NCBI GenBank assembly: GCA_010015675.1
Contig: ML977000.1
Span: 413,905 to 477,904 of the forward strand
Source: Byssothecium circinans
Lineage: Eukaryota; Ascomycota; Dothideomycetes; Pleosporales; Massarinaceae
Length of the DNA stretch: 64,000 nucleotides
Reading direction: 5' to 3'
The notes under the pieces are model-generated. The model had not been told where the DNA came from and did no database searches. It was given only the letters and a program-made list of their open reading frames with translations. Of this stretch, positions 45,801-57,078 are shown piece after piece (the stretch's first letter is position 1; every line of letters starts with the position of its first letter). The position numbers were made by a program, and so were the translations under genes.

Positions 45801-48800
45801 CTAAACAGCAACTTCACCGCTCTTAACACGCTTAGCATCTCTCTCTTCACCGGCCATAGGCGCTTCCGCCCTCCTCTTCTCGCCTTCTCTCGCAGCCCTT
45901 CGAGCTTCCTTGTCTTGCTTTTCTTTCTCTTTCCGCAGAGCTTTGCTCTCGAATTCATGCCAGTCGCCTTGCAATTCCTTGAGCGCATCTGCCCTGATCG
46001 GCTTCGGCTCCTCCGTGGTAAAGTAGGGGTGTTCCAGTACATCGCTTGCGCTTGGCCGCGCGGCGGGATCAAACAAGAACATGGCCGACAGCAGCTCGAA
46101 GGCGGCTGGAGTGACGCGCTCCTTGTACTTCTCGGCGAAGGTGGATTGCTTACGTTCGGTAGGGCGGAGCAGCTCGAACCACTGCATATCGACGAGCCCA
46201 GGCCAGTCCTGTATATTGGGGGTGCCAAGAATGTTGTAGATCTTTTCAAGCTGGTTGATCTCACCGCCATCGCCGGCGAAGATGGCGTGCTTGGTGAAAA
46301 TTTCCACGAGCACGCAGGCAGCTGACCAGACATCGACTGCAGGACCATACTGCGTCTCGCCCAGGAGCAGCTCAGGAGAGCGGTACCAGATTGTGATGAC
46401 ACGGTTGGTATAGTCGAGCTTTGCGCGTTTGGCGTAGAAGCGGGCAAGACCAAAATCCGCAAGCTTCAACTGGCCTGTGTTGCTAACAAGGATGTTGGCT
46501 GCCTTGATATCGCGGTGCAGCACACCTCGTCGATGAAGGTAGTCCAACCCCTCAAATAGCTGCTTTGCCAGATCTTTCTTGTGCCCTTGCTCGAGTTGGA
46601 ATGTGGGATGGTTCAAGAGGCCGGTAAGGTCGTGCGATAGGTACTCGAAGACCATGAAACAGTCGTTTTTCTCAACCATGACTTCCTGCAACTTGACTAT
46701 ATTGTCATGGTTAAGAGACTGGAGAAGCTTGATCTCTCGAATGGCAGTCACTGGGAACTGTGTGATGTCAGCGAATGCACTGTATTCTCAGCAAGATCAT
46801 GACTTACCCCATCACGTTCGCCCTCCATCCTGATTTTCTTGAGGGCCACCATGTTTTTTGTATAGACATGCACACCTTTGAAGACCATGCCATACGTGCC
46901 AGATCCTACTACTGACTCATTTCCAGGTTTTCGATAATACACAGAACTTGAAGCTGCAAATTCTGGACTGAGCACAGGCCGCTCCTTTATGCGTTTTCTC
47001 TTGACGATCTTAGTCTTCGGTTGTGCAGGTGGAGGCTCCCTCCGTTCGGTTCGGCTAGCAGGGCGACTGTCAGGACGAAGCTCAGGACGACGAGGGAGGG
47101 CAAGATCTCTCCTATCCCTCTCACGGGAGTCGCGGACATCTCTAGGATCGCGGATGTCTCGCAGTTCGCGGTCGCGTAGATCACGAGCTTCTCTATAGTC
47201 ATGATCTTGAGGGTGCCTCAAGTCTCGTGGATCTCGTGTATCTCGTGAGTCGCGGGGGTCTCGGTAATCCCTATCGCGATGATAGGCGCTGTCGCGAGGA
47301 TCTCGATCACGAGGGTCCCTTTCACGAGGATCTCGGTCGCGAAGATCTCTATCACGTACGTCTCGAGAATCGCGAGGATCCCTGTCACGGGGATCCCTGT
47401 AAGCGGACCTACGGTCATAGTAGTCATCGTACTTCTCATAACGCCGGTCCCTCTCACGATCATATTCGCGCTCACGATCGCGATATTCTCGATCACTTCT
47501 GGCGTCTCTGTCGGTTCTAGACTCGGGCGGGTATCTCGACGACGATTCGCGACTCGCAGATTCTTTTGGCTTTGGCTCCAACAGCGATTCTCGCGGTTTC
47601 TCAGAGGCCTTAGGTGGCTCAGATTCATCCAAAGCCACCTTGGCTTTGCTGGCAGCTGGCGGCACGGGATTCTTCGTCTTAAGAGAAAACCCAAATGCCC
47701 CAGCTTTGGGGGCGGTCGGGGTGGCAGCCGGCTTAGTTGGCGGCGGCATTTTCTTTCCCTCTTTCGCACCTTCATCCTCCACACGCAGATCTTTCGATGG
47801 TCGGAAGGGATTATCGTCGGCATCAACAGCGGCTTCGGCACTCCCTTGCGTGCTCACTGCTGCCGATGAAGCGGTACTTCCAGCAGGACGAGGCGCCTCT
47901 GTAGCGGGGCGTCCGCCTCGTGTACCCGAAGCAGGAGTCCACGACAGGTTCGAAAATTGTGTTGGCGCAGTGCGACCTCGCCCAGCGACAGGTGTGAATC
48001 CCGGACCGCTGGGACCTGAAAGTCGCCTATCAGGCCCGTTGTGGTAGTTACCGCGGAAGCCGCCACGCTGAGAAGCATTTTGGAACCCGGACTGAGCGCC
48101 TTGATATTGTTGGGTGGGGTGGTACGGCGGCTGCTGACCTGGCGAGTAATTGTGCGGATATGGAGACTGGTTCGGAGAATATCCGTGTGTCGGAGACCTA
48201 GGAACCGTTAGCAAGCGTAGGGGAAGCATGGGTGAGTTTAAGTACCCTTGACTGGGATATTGATGACCGTTCCAGCCTCCTCTTCCGCCTGGATACGGCG
48301 AGTGGCCTTGCGGTGAATATTGGTTGGCCGGATACGGGGGCGAGTGGGCGTGGTATGGCCCTCCGCGGCCTTGATGATGGTAGGCGCCTCTCATTCTGTC
48401 GTCTTCTTCTCGATCCTTTCCGGCGTCAGAGTTGCGGGCCGAAGTAGGCGGGGGCGACCCTCTACGAGAAGATGTTTTTAAAGGTTTATGGTGCTTCGAT
48501 GTAGGTGGCGGAGCGGATGGGGAACGGCGAGGGGTTGATGCACGCCGAGAGCGATGCTTGTGCGGTGAGTCTCTAGCGTTTCTATAAGAGTGTGAAGATT
48601 TATGGCGTGAGGGTTCGGGTGATCGCCTGCGACGAGGGGAGCGAGAGCGAGCGTGTCTAGTGGGCGGTCGACTTCGGCTTCGCTCTCTATCTTTCGTCAA
48701 GCTATTCCTGTGTCTTCTTTCACTGGCGCCTGCCGACGGAGTACGATGTCGTTTGTGGTGTGCACGAGGTGATTCGTGCCGTCGCGGCTTCCTGTCTGGT

Positions 48801-49459
48801 GTAGCGGACCTCTTCCGCCCACGGTGCGAGGTGGGCCTATAGTACGAATCGACTGATGGCGAGCGGCGGCGGGAGGTTGTTGAAGGCTTGTAGGTATTCG
48901 GCGTTAGGCGTCGTGTCGTTCGATCGAGGTTGGAGTGCAAGGGTCGAGGTGATATCGCCCTATCTGTTGAGCGGTGGATGGATGTGTCGCGACGTGTCCG
49001 TGACCTCGAGCGCACGGTGCTGCGACTCCCGTGTCGCCTGCTTCGCTTGTGTGAATCTCGCCTCGGAGACGGAGACCGGCTGCGATGGCGTTTGGAGGTT
49101 GGAGTAGTGTGCCGATGGTGGTGGTGATGATGGCGATGCGATGTTGAAACCCTGTCTGCGCTTGGTTCCCTCCTCGTCGGCCGGTAATGGTCGTCCCTCG
49201 AATGCTCCCGACTGCGCCGCCGCGTCCTGTCTCTGCTCAAGCTCCTCTCGCGTGAGCGTCCCCTGTACTTTGCAAACGAGCGACTGTCGCTATCGTGGAT
49301 GCCCCGTCTGCCGTCCTCCCTCGCAGCGCGTGGCGCCGGTGACACAGCCTTGTCGTGAACTATCCGCGGGCGAGGCTCCCTGTCGCGGTCGCGGTCTCTG
49401 ATGGATGGTTCCTCTGGTCTCCACTGATCTATGTCTTGGGTCCGGCGCAACCCAGCCAT
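45801..49459 (-). CDS. CTK1: CTD kinase catalytic subunit, Ctk1/Lsk1/CDK12-type
   Basis: The kinase intron at 46758-46807 joins GERDG to FPVTAIREIKLL, the PITAIRE-like helix of this CDK group. A second likely intron, 48198-48245, is 48 nt and in frame (GTACTT, GCTAAC branch, CCTAG); removing it gives 1,186 aa. The N-terminal 800 residues are Arg/Ser/Asp/Pro-rich (RS, RDPRD, GYSPNQSPYP). The kinase domain has the GSGTYGMVFKG loop, VALKKIRM lysine, HRDIKAANIL, ADFGLARFY and TIWYRSPELLLG, then DPAARPSASDVLEHPYF. Ctk1 and CDK12 phosphorylate Ser2 of the RNA polymerase II tail during elongation, with a cyclin K-like partner. Filamentous-fungal orthologues have similarly long N-termini. Confidence 0.9.
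47085..47480. repeat. Coding tandem repeat of RDPRD-type units in the CTD kinase
   Basis: About 400 bases of imperfect tandem repeats with a 6-12-base period (TCGCGNGGATCTCGATCNCG-like on plus) encode alternating Arg-Asp with Pro or Ser insertions. The frame is kept throughout, so it acts as a mixed-charge low-complexity tract of the kinase N-terminus. Confidence 0.8.
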
Positions 49460-51297
49460 GTAGGCAGCGTTATCATCAGAGGTAGGTGAGAGATGGCGGC
49501 AACCAGAGGTTCGGTCTGGGTTTCACAGCTAGCCGAAAGAACTTCGGGACTCCCGACCTACTCCAAGCCGCGAGGCAGAAAGTGGACAGGGTGATGAAGA
49601 AAAAAGATGCAGCAACTGCCTTGGTGAGATGGCCGTAGGTTCGCGTCTGTCCTCGCGTTCATGCCAGTGTGTGCTGTGCTGTGGGAAATGCCCGCTCTGA
49701 CCGAAGGGTTTTTGCCTGCGGCGTTGAACGCCAAGACTTCATCATCGAGGGACCATTGATCTCTCCGCTTCCGTCTCCACGCCGATCAGCCTTCGGTATC
49801 ATGAAATATGACAAGCCAGCAACCTTCCCACCAACCACCCTCTTGTGATTTTGCAGTTCCCATTCTCCCGATCGTGGCTTCCCACGTTGACCATTGCGGT
49901 CTACCCCGGACGAGCACATATTATCTTCACATTCTATCTAAGGCACAACAGGACTACAGATGCCACGCTCTTCCACGGTCGACAAGCGTGAACCGTCCTC
50001 TGCCGGTTCGGTTGCTTGTCAAATTGTTGGGTGGGTGAGAGGTGCGCTGCGTGGCTCTGCCCTGCACAAGTACACAACCGGTGCCGGGGAATATAGAAAT
50101 GGTGCATGAAAGCTTTGTTCCGCCGAAGGCCGTTATCGGGATAGTCGTACGTTCAATCATGTTGACTTTTCGAGCCGTCTCACAGAGGGCGAGAGTGAAG
50201 AGGTCGTGGCAATTGCAATTGCAAGCGGGGACGTAGGTTGATGTAAGATAAGGGCGCAAATCGGTCAGGAGCTGTCCCCGCCCGCTTACCGGTACAACAT
50301 GCTCGAGGTGAGAAAGCCAGCTGAGCAAGCCAGGCACAAACCTGACCACCGGGCCATACCATGACTGGCTTTAACATGGCTTTCACACGATGGTGACAGT
50401 TGGCGTGGATGTGGGAGACATTTCAGTCTCTGACGCGGGGTACCCGGTCCGAGGAGCCTAGATCGGAAGTCCGATGCAGTGCTTGCCAGTGAGTTTGCTT
50501 GAACAGCGTTCAGTTGAAGCGGGCAGAAGAATACGAGAAATATTAGCGCAGAGAAATGGCGTCCTGCAGCGACGTAGGCGGTAAAACAGGTAAGGTGCAA
50601 AGAACATGAGCATCCCCTTCCGTCCTCTGACGAACGCGCCAGTGAAACTTCGTTCACAGTATCCCCCAGCTTTCAGCCCATAGTCCCCGCGACCTCATGT
50701 CAAGGACGGAATGCGACGCGCAGAATAGAGGTTAAGCCGCTGCGACTGGGTATCGGGTTGCTGTGTGGCGATGAAGCAGGCGAGGGTCGGTCAAGGCCTC
50801 TCTCTCCAGCGCCTCCGTGCCTCCGTGCCTCCGCGCCTCCCGTCGCCATCCTGCGTGCTATTGTGAGCCTGTCCATCACATACAAAGTGTCGCATTGTCG
50901 GGATACATACGTCTGTCGTCGGGGGTCGGTAACAGGGGCGGGACGGTGTGGCTATCGGTGGTGTCGTGATGATGGAGTAGCCGGACTGCCTGACGGTGTT
51001 GTGAGGCAGAGGCTTGCAGCGCCGGGGTGCGATCGGACCGACCACTCCCGCTTTCTGTCGGTTGGTCCGTGAGCCTCGACGTCAAACTATGGCGGGGATT
51101 ATTCTGCACCCCGCTAAAATGGGATGCTCCGACTCTGGTGAAAAGTTACTGCCGCCAGTCCTCCAGTCGTCCTTTGAAGCAAACGCTATGCTGTGTGCCT
51201 GCTCTACATCTCTGGCGCCCATGCCCTCCCCTCTTGACTAATAGAATAGCACACAGCAATCCTAACGACGCATTCGCCGCAACTCCAGCTCCCCGCC
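49460..51297. other. 1.8-kb intergenic region with two divergent promoters
   Basis: This holds the upstream sequences of the CTD kinase (minus) and GTP cyclohydrolase I (plus). No gene is supported. A short run near 50810-50850 repeats GCCTCCGTGCCTCCGTGCC. Confidence 0.45.
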
Positions 51298-52400
51298 ATG
51301 GACTCACCACCCTTTAGACCAAAGGCAATTCCCTCCCACATGACCAACGGACCGTCCTCGCCGCTGCGTTTGTCGCAGGAAGCCCGCGACCGCAAAGAGA
51401 GAGACAATCTATACGCCGCAATTGAAACGTCAAATCGCGGCCGACAACCAGTCAACTTCGACAGCCCCAATGGCTACTTCCCCAAAGCCTCGGCGAGCGC
51501 TGACATGGATACAAAGCCAATAAATAATGGGCGCATCGTACCCAACAGCGAGATAGACGTTGAGGGATACAACGAGGCCGCTGTGGTAAAGACGCCGCTG
51601 GCTACCAGTCGCGCGCACAGCCCATACACGCAGCACCCGACGATTGACTTCAACGGCTTGAGCTGGCCGAGTACGTAATCTATTTACTACTACAGAGACT
51701 AATAATGGCATGGCATGGCATGGCTGACACATCAAAGGCAAGGGCACCCGAGAGAGGAAGGAGGCGACCGAGGAGGAGAAGAAAGAGCGGCTGGCGAAGC
51801 TGTCCGGCGCGGTTCGGACGATTCTAGAGTGCATTGGCGAAGATCCCGACCGCGAAGGACTCATGGACACGCCGGACCGCTATGCAAAGGCGCTCCTCTT
51901 CTTCACCAAGGGCTACGAGGAGAACCTGCGCGAGATTGTCAATGGCGCTGTCTTCCACGAGGATCACGACGAGCTCGTCATCGTGCGGGACATTGAGATC
52001 TTCTCCCTCTGCGAACACCACCTCGTGCCCTTCACCGGAAAGGTAAGCACGACCCATCTCTAGTAAAAGTGGAAGTCGCAGCTGACTGACAGTCTAGATG
52101 CACATCGGCTACATTCCTAACCGCCGCGTCATTGGCCTTTCCAAGCTCGCCCGCATCGCCGAGATGTTCTCGCGCCGTCTCCAAGTCCAAGAACGCCTTA
52201 CAAAGCAGGTCGCCCTCGCCCTCTCTGAGATGCTGCAGCCACAAGGTGTCGCCGTTGTGGTTGAATCGAGCCATTTGTGTATGGTGATGCGAGGGGTGCA
52301 AAAGACAGGCGCCACTACCACGACCAGCTGTATGCTGGGCCGCATGCGGTCGACTGCCAAGACTAGGGAAGAGTTTTTGAACCTCATCAACAGGAAGTAA
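51298..52400 (+). CDS. FOL2: GTP cyclohydrolase I
   Basis: Exons 51298-51670, 51738-52042 and 52098-52400; introns of 67 and 55 nt (GTACGT...AAAG and GTAAGC...CTAG) keep the frame, giving 326 aa. The first 125 residues are a disordered extension. The catalytic part starts at [20 protein letters not shown] and contains [29 protein letters not shown] (zinc Cys and His), [31 protein letters not shown] and [18 protein letters not shown] (third zinc ligand in HLCM). It converts GTP to dihydroneopterin triphosphate, the first step of folate and pterin synthesis, as a homodecamer. All signature residues are present. Confidence 0.96.
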
Positions 52401-52920
52401 ACGGCGTTTTTGCTTGCATTTTTTGTAGAATTGCGACCTACGGGCTTGTCAACAGTATTGTGGCGGCGTTGTGTATGTGTTCATCCACTCGGCAGGCAGG
52501 TAGGCGCTCTGGTCACATATATGATGCATTAGAGAATTGCATTTGCCTTCAACAGGCGCTGGTGGGATCTAAACACTCGCTATTGACGTTCAATCATATT
52601 TCGTTTGTCTCACTCACTGTTGCTATTTGATCATATCTCGTTTGTCTCTCACTCATCCACGTCCACCTTTAAAGACTTCGTCCCCCGCACTTCCCTTCAC
52701 TTCAATCGTTTGCGAAGCGGACTGCAATTTACCAGGAGCAGTTATCCGCCTACACCTACGCTCTCGACGTAAGAAACTGTGCGTCGCATACCCGGACTGT
52801 TGATCGCCGACAACCTGCCTCCGACTCCGCTCACTGCGACATATCCTTCAACCCCGTACCCGTTTGACCGCGCTGGGCCACAACCCTCTGTAAACAACTC
52901 TTCTTGCCGCACCCACCTCA
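52401..52920. other. Spacer and promoter of the 53-kb gene
   Basis: No gene. At 52590-52665 an imperfect direct repeat of about 35 bases (TCATAT-TCGTTTGTCTC, then CACTCA) occurs twice. Confidence 0.5.
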
Positions 52921-54399
52921 ATGTCCGACGCCTTCCCTAGCACAGGCAAAGCCAAAGCCAAACGGCAGGCCGAAGACGCCGAACTCGATGCCCCGCCAGC
53001 AGTACCTCCCTCTATCCCACGTCCCATCCGCCCCTCAGCGCCCCAAATCGTCCGTCGCCAGCACCATCGGCGTCGTAACGTAGCCGCGACAGTATGGGGC
53101 CCGCAACTCCCCATGCAAGGGAACGTCCCCGGCCAGCCCTTCAACATCTACAAAGCATTGCTCCGACACCCAAACCTCTACTTCCAATTCGCCCTCCGCC
53201 TCCCGCCCACCTCCCTCGTCGACCTCTACGCCATCGACAAAGAATTCCACTTCCGCTTCAACAAATACAGCATCTCCATCATCCACGACCATGCCACCTA
53301 CCACGCGCCCCTTGCCGCCTACATCTTCAGCTGGATTATGTTCCCGGAACTCTGCATCTCAGACCCGATGGCGCGCCCCATGGACGGCCGACCGCATCTC
53401 GCGCGCGACATCCCCAGTCTCCGCTGGACAAAAATGGTCGTCTACCGCGAGAAGGTCGTCAACGGGATCCTCACCCAACTCGCGCTAGAGGGCCACCGCG
53501 TCCCCGCCGAAGTCCACACGCTACTCATGAAATACTGGCTCCTGATGGAGATGAAGACCATGGCGCTCCGCACGACCTTCCTTAGCGACCGTAAGATCTG
53601 GCCCGACGACGATATCTACCTGTTCCACCTCCTGCTCGTCAAGCTCGACATGCGCTTCTCGGACCCCGTGTGCGGCAACGGCATGTGCGCTCTGTCTCAC
53701 ATGTTTCTTACGCAGAAGAGCCTAACGACGCTGCATGATGTGCTCACGGGGAAACTCGAACTCGACTACGACGAAGCTACCGATATGATGATTCGCACGT
53801 ACGCGCAGGAAGATCTGGACGTCGATGAACATACATGGCTGGACAATGAGTTTGAGAACGGCGTCCCGTTTGAGAAGTGGGGGATTCTTTGTAAGGAGGG
53901 CTGGGCGTTGGATGGGGCGCGGCTTGATCCTGCCGTCGATCTGGTTATTATGGAGGGGATAGAGCGCGGGTTGCAGCCGCAGCAATATCTCATTGATTTC
54001 GTGCAGTATGGCTTCGTGGAGGAGGATGAGGATGGCGTGGCAATAAAGAATATCGCGGAGCCGAGGGTCGTGGGGTGCGGGAGGGAGAGGGAGATTGTGG
54101 TTCCGCGGGAGGCGTGGCCGGTGGAGGAGGTGCGGTTGGGGATGATTAAGGCGTTGGATGAGAGGGTGGGCGTGGTAAAGCCGAGGAAGGAGATGGTTGT
54201 TAAGGTTAGTGTGCCAAAGAGGGGGAGGAACGGGAGGAGGAGGAGGGACCAGATGGTGGAGATTGAGGCTGTGGATCCGGAGTGGGTTGAGCCGGAGCTG
54301 GAGCCGGAGGTAGATTTGGAGAAGGAGGATGGGGAGGGACGGGATGATGGGGTCGGTGGGGAGGAGGCGATGGACGGGGTGGTGCAGACTTTACCGTAG
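52921..54399 (+). CDS. Conserved-looking fungal protein of unknown function, possible F-box-like
   Basis: Single exon, 492 aa. After a basic, Pro-rich N-terminus (about 60 residues) comes a well-ordered helical region starting PFNIYKALLRHPNLYFQFAL and LPPTSLVDLYAIDKEFHFRF, a pattern like the beginning of F-box-type folds in fungi. It continues with HLARDIPSLRWTKMVVYREK and LLMKYWLLMEMKTMALRTTF. The last 90 residues are Glu/Asp/Arg-rich. No enzyme motif, leader or membrane span is seen. GC content of the 5' half is high and wobble positions are C-rich, which suggests good expression. The function is not known to me. Confidence 0.8.
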   Translation: MSDAFPSTGKAKAKRQAEDAELDAPPAVPPSIPRPIRPSAPQIVRRQHHRRRNVAATVWGPQLPMQGNVPGQPFNIYKALLRHPNLYFQFALRLPPTSLVDLYAIDKEFHFRFNKYSISIIHDHATYHAPLAAYIFSWIMFPELCISDPMARPMDGRPHLARDIPSLRWTKMVVYREKVVNGILTQLALEGHRVPAEVHTLLMKYWLLMEMKTMALRTTFLSDRKIWPDDDIYLFHLLLVKLDMRFSDPVCGNGMCALSHMFLTQKSLTTLHDVLTGKLELDYDEATDMMIRTYAQEDLDVDEHTWLDNEFENGVPFEKWGILCKEGWALDGARLDPAVDLVIMEGIERGLQPQQYLIDFVQYGFVEEDEDGVAIKNIAEPRVVGCGREREIVVPREAWPVEEVRLGMIKALDERVGVVKPRKEMVVKVSVPKRGRNGRRRRDQMVEIEAVDPEWVEPELEPEVDLEKEDGEGRDDGVGGEEAMDGVVQTLP

Positions 54400-54878
54400 T
54401 GTGGTGCTTGAGCGGATGTGCCATTCTGCACATAATTGGCCGATGTACGAAAGACGTTATAGATGTATGTCAAAACCCTGGCAAAACTTCCTATAGTCTG
54501 CGAATAGCGACCAAAAAGGTCATAACTGTGTACAACCCCTGGCCAAGCTTCCTGTAGTTAGTAAATACCGAAGTGCTATGGAAGTCTAATAGTCAGTTAA
54601 CTCAGCATTATACATCCAGGCTTTTGACACATCACTCCGCAACACACAATATCACAGGGAAAGCAATATCCTAGATTCCCTCGACTTCGCATGCCTCGTA
54701 TTATTCCTACATATCCGCATCATGGCTACGACCGTTGCGCCACCGCACATTCGCCAAAGTGCCATGCAAATCCTTCCCATTCCGTCCTTCGCAGGCATAT
54801 TTTTACATAATCAGATGCTTTAGTTATTCATTCCTAAACGCCGAACTCAAGAATGCCCATCACGTGACCATAGCTCCT
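54400..54878. other. Convergent spacer with a duplicated 60-bp segment
   Basis: No gene. The phrase CCCTGGCAAAACTTCCTATAG (near 54476) recurs as CCCTGGCCAAGCTTCCTGTAG (near 54538), each followed by a related AGT-GCGAATA or AGTAAATA end, so a segment of about 60 bases is duplicated with divergence. Confidence 0.5.
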
Positions 54879-55484
54879 TCACCACGAAGCAAACCTATGA
54901 CGCTCCGCCCTCTCCCTATCCTTCCTCTCCGCCCTGGGTGCCCTCGCCTGCGCAGCTCCCTCCCTAACCCTCCGCTCCCTATCCTCACGCTCCTTCTTCC
55001 TGCGCTCCTCGGCGGCCGCGACGTCCCTGGGGTCCTGGTCCATAGGGAACATGCCGCCGTCGACAAGAGACATGGACCTATATCCCGGCCCGTACTGTCC
55101 GTGAGCGGGATACGAACTCGGCACAGACCTGCGTCCGCTTCCGAAACCGTGCTCTCCAGGACCGGGCGTAAACCAGCCATTCGGGGGAGTGAAAGGGAGC
55201 GGGTTCCCGGCACGCGGTGTGCGTTCCCAAGGGCGACCGGCTGGATCATGACGGGGTGGGAGAGGGCGGATTGGAATGGAGTGGGAGATGGCGTGGGAGT
55301 GGAAGGCATGCTCGGGAGCAGCAGGGTTTTGGTTGCTTGGACCCGGGTCGGCATAGGAGGTGTATGTTGGGAGCTCGGTGGTTCGGTAGGTTTGGGGTAG
55401 GGAGCCTTGAGGGTTTTGATGTGAGGTGGAGAAGGCGTTTTGCCAGTATTGGTTGTTGTGGTGGTTGTTGGAGGGCGAGGACAT
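54879..55484 (-). CDS. Small low-complexity protein with charged C-terminal helix
   Basis: Single frame of 201 aa starting MSSPSNNHHNNQYW at 55484. The first half is Asn/Pro/Ser/His-rich. It is followed by PNGWFTPGPGEHGFGSG and YGPGYRSMSLVDGGMFPMDQ, then a strongly charged helix (RDVAAAEERRKKEREDRERR). The mix of a specific middle section and a long helix argues for a real gene. I do not recognise it. No leader, membrane span or intron is visible. Confidence 0.55.
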   Translation of the reverse strand: MSSPSNNHHNNQYWQNAFSTSHQNPQGSLPQTYRTTELPTYTSYADPGPSNQNPAAPEHAFHSHAISHSIPIRPLPPRHDPAGRPWERTPRAGNPLPFTPPNGWFTPGPGEHGFGSGRRSVPSSYPAHGQYGPGYRSMSLVDGGMFPMDQDPRDVAAAEERRKKEREDRERRVREGAAQARAPRAERKDRERAERHRFASW

Positions 55485-56172
55485 GATGATTGTGGCTATG
55501 CGCGGTGTGGTGTCGTGGGGAGTTGTAGCGGTGTTTTGTAGAGAAGTGGTTATGCAATGAGATCGTCTTGATGGCTTTCAAGATGTGAAGGCTGTGGGCT
55601 TGTCGTCAGGTGGGAATAGGGAGAGGGTTGCCGATGGTGCAAGACAGTATCGGTCGTCGATTCCGGGTGCGGCCAGCGCTTGACGAGCAGGTTCTTGTCT
55701 GTCAGATCAAGAGTTAGTGACGGGTTCTGTGATAGACGAATAGTCAGTAGATGTGTTAGTAACCGGAGCTAAGCGTTGATGGAGTTGGGAGAGTTTTGGT
55801 TGGGAGGTTAGGAGGTTAGGAGGTCACGACGAAGTGGATGTTTATATAGCCCAAAAAGTGGTTTCAGGCAACAAACAAGTGCTAATAAGCTTCCCTCTTT
55901 ACAATACCAGGTATAGAGCACAATAGCATCGTTGCCTAATGAGCACGAAATGACCAACTTGCAAAAGTGAGAGAGGTTATGGTATGACGTGATGAAATTT
56001 GTACCTAGGTGCCTAACCTCTGGAAAAATCCGCTCTTGAACACCTTGATAACTCCGCACAACCGGGGAATTACAAAAAAACTCATAGATGATGCAAAAAA
56101 AACATATCTGCCAAGATACCATGAAAAATGTGCTCATGTCCTACAAGACTACATCTATATCACTCCTTGGAA
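55485..56172. other. Spacer without recognisable genes
   Basis: It holds the promoter of the small low-complexity gene (minus strand). The frame at 55808-56137 has no protein features. Confidence 0.4.
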
Positions 56173-56856
56173 CTACCTTCGGGACTTTCGGGAGCTTCGC
56201 GACCAGCGACTGAGAGGACCTGGCGCCAATAATGGAGCACCGCCGGGGAAGAAGCTGGGGACCATAGGACGAGCTCCATGGTTATTGTAGCGGTAGATGA
56301 CGGGGTCGCGCCCAATGTTTCCATCTAGGCCGCCAGAGCGATACTCATTGTGCGCGCCACCATTGCTATATCTCGAGTTCCTCTTGTAAGGAATTTCATA
56401 GCCATAGGTTTGGTCATTGAGGTAGCCATTGTTGCTGTTGTTGAGATTGTCATTGTTCGGCACCGCTCCAGCTTGCTGATTCTGAGCTTCCCGTCCATCG
56501 CTTCCGTCTAGGCCACCATAGCGATGCTCATTGTACGCGCCACTACCTCTGTATTCCATATGCCTCCTATTGTGCGGCTTCGCTCTACCTTCCCGGTTCA
56601 GATTTTCCGGTCGAGCATATTGAGCGTCGTAACACTTCGCCAAATTCTGTTGATGGAGCTCGATTATGTAGGGCGTGTCACATCCATCCGCAGAAGGTCC
56701 TCCTGTCAACGGGTTAGTCTAAAGACGTCCATTGTCTGGTCCAAGGAGGAATCCCGTAGGCCCTCGCAGTAGGGTAGGGTCTTGACGGGCGTTGTATGGC
56801 TGGGTACCATGCGGTTCGTTGTTGGGACGCTGCTCATAGTGTGAGGACGGTGAAGG
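56173..56856 (-). pseudogene. Gly/Asn/Tyr-rich unknown gene interrupted by a TAG
   Basis: One reading frame runs from just after a TGA at 56857-56859 to a stop at 56173. It is broken only by TAG at 56719-56721, where the surrounding text (PDNGRL-stop-TNPLTGGPSADG) suggests a former Gln. Two copies of a motif are present: GAYNEHRYGGLDGSDGRE and GAHNEYRSGGLDGNIGRD, about 65 residues apart. There is no ATG between 56857 and the TAG. Either the true start lies in an upstream exon, or the upstream TGA is also a mutated codon: the same frame continues to an ATG at 57078 through a hydrophobic stretch. The family is unknown. Coding status is uncertain. Confidence 0.4.
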
Positions 56857-57078
56857 TCACATGTGAAAGCTCAAGGAGAAAGCCAAAAAGAATACAGTCT
56901 TGAAAAAGAAGAAAAGTGATACGCGATCAACTTGTGTCGAGGAAGGGCAGTAAGAAGCTGTCGCTGGAAAAGCAATTCCTCGTTGCGACGCGACGTACGT
57001 GTCATTTAAGCAGGACGAACGTATGCATGTTAATAAATAGCCAGGGAGTAAAACGAACCGAAGGTAGGTAGGTGCCAT

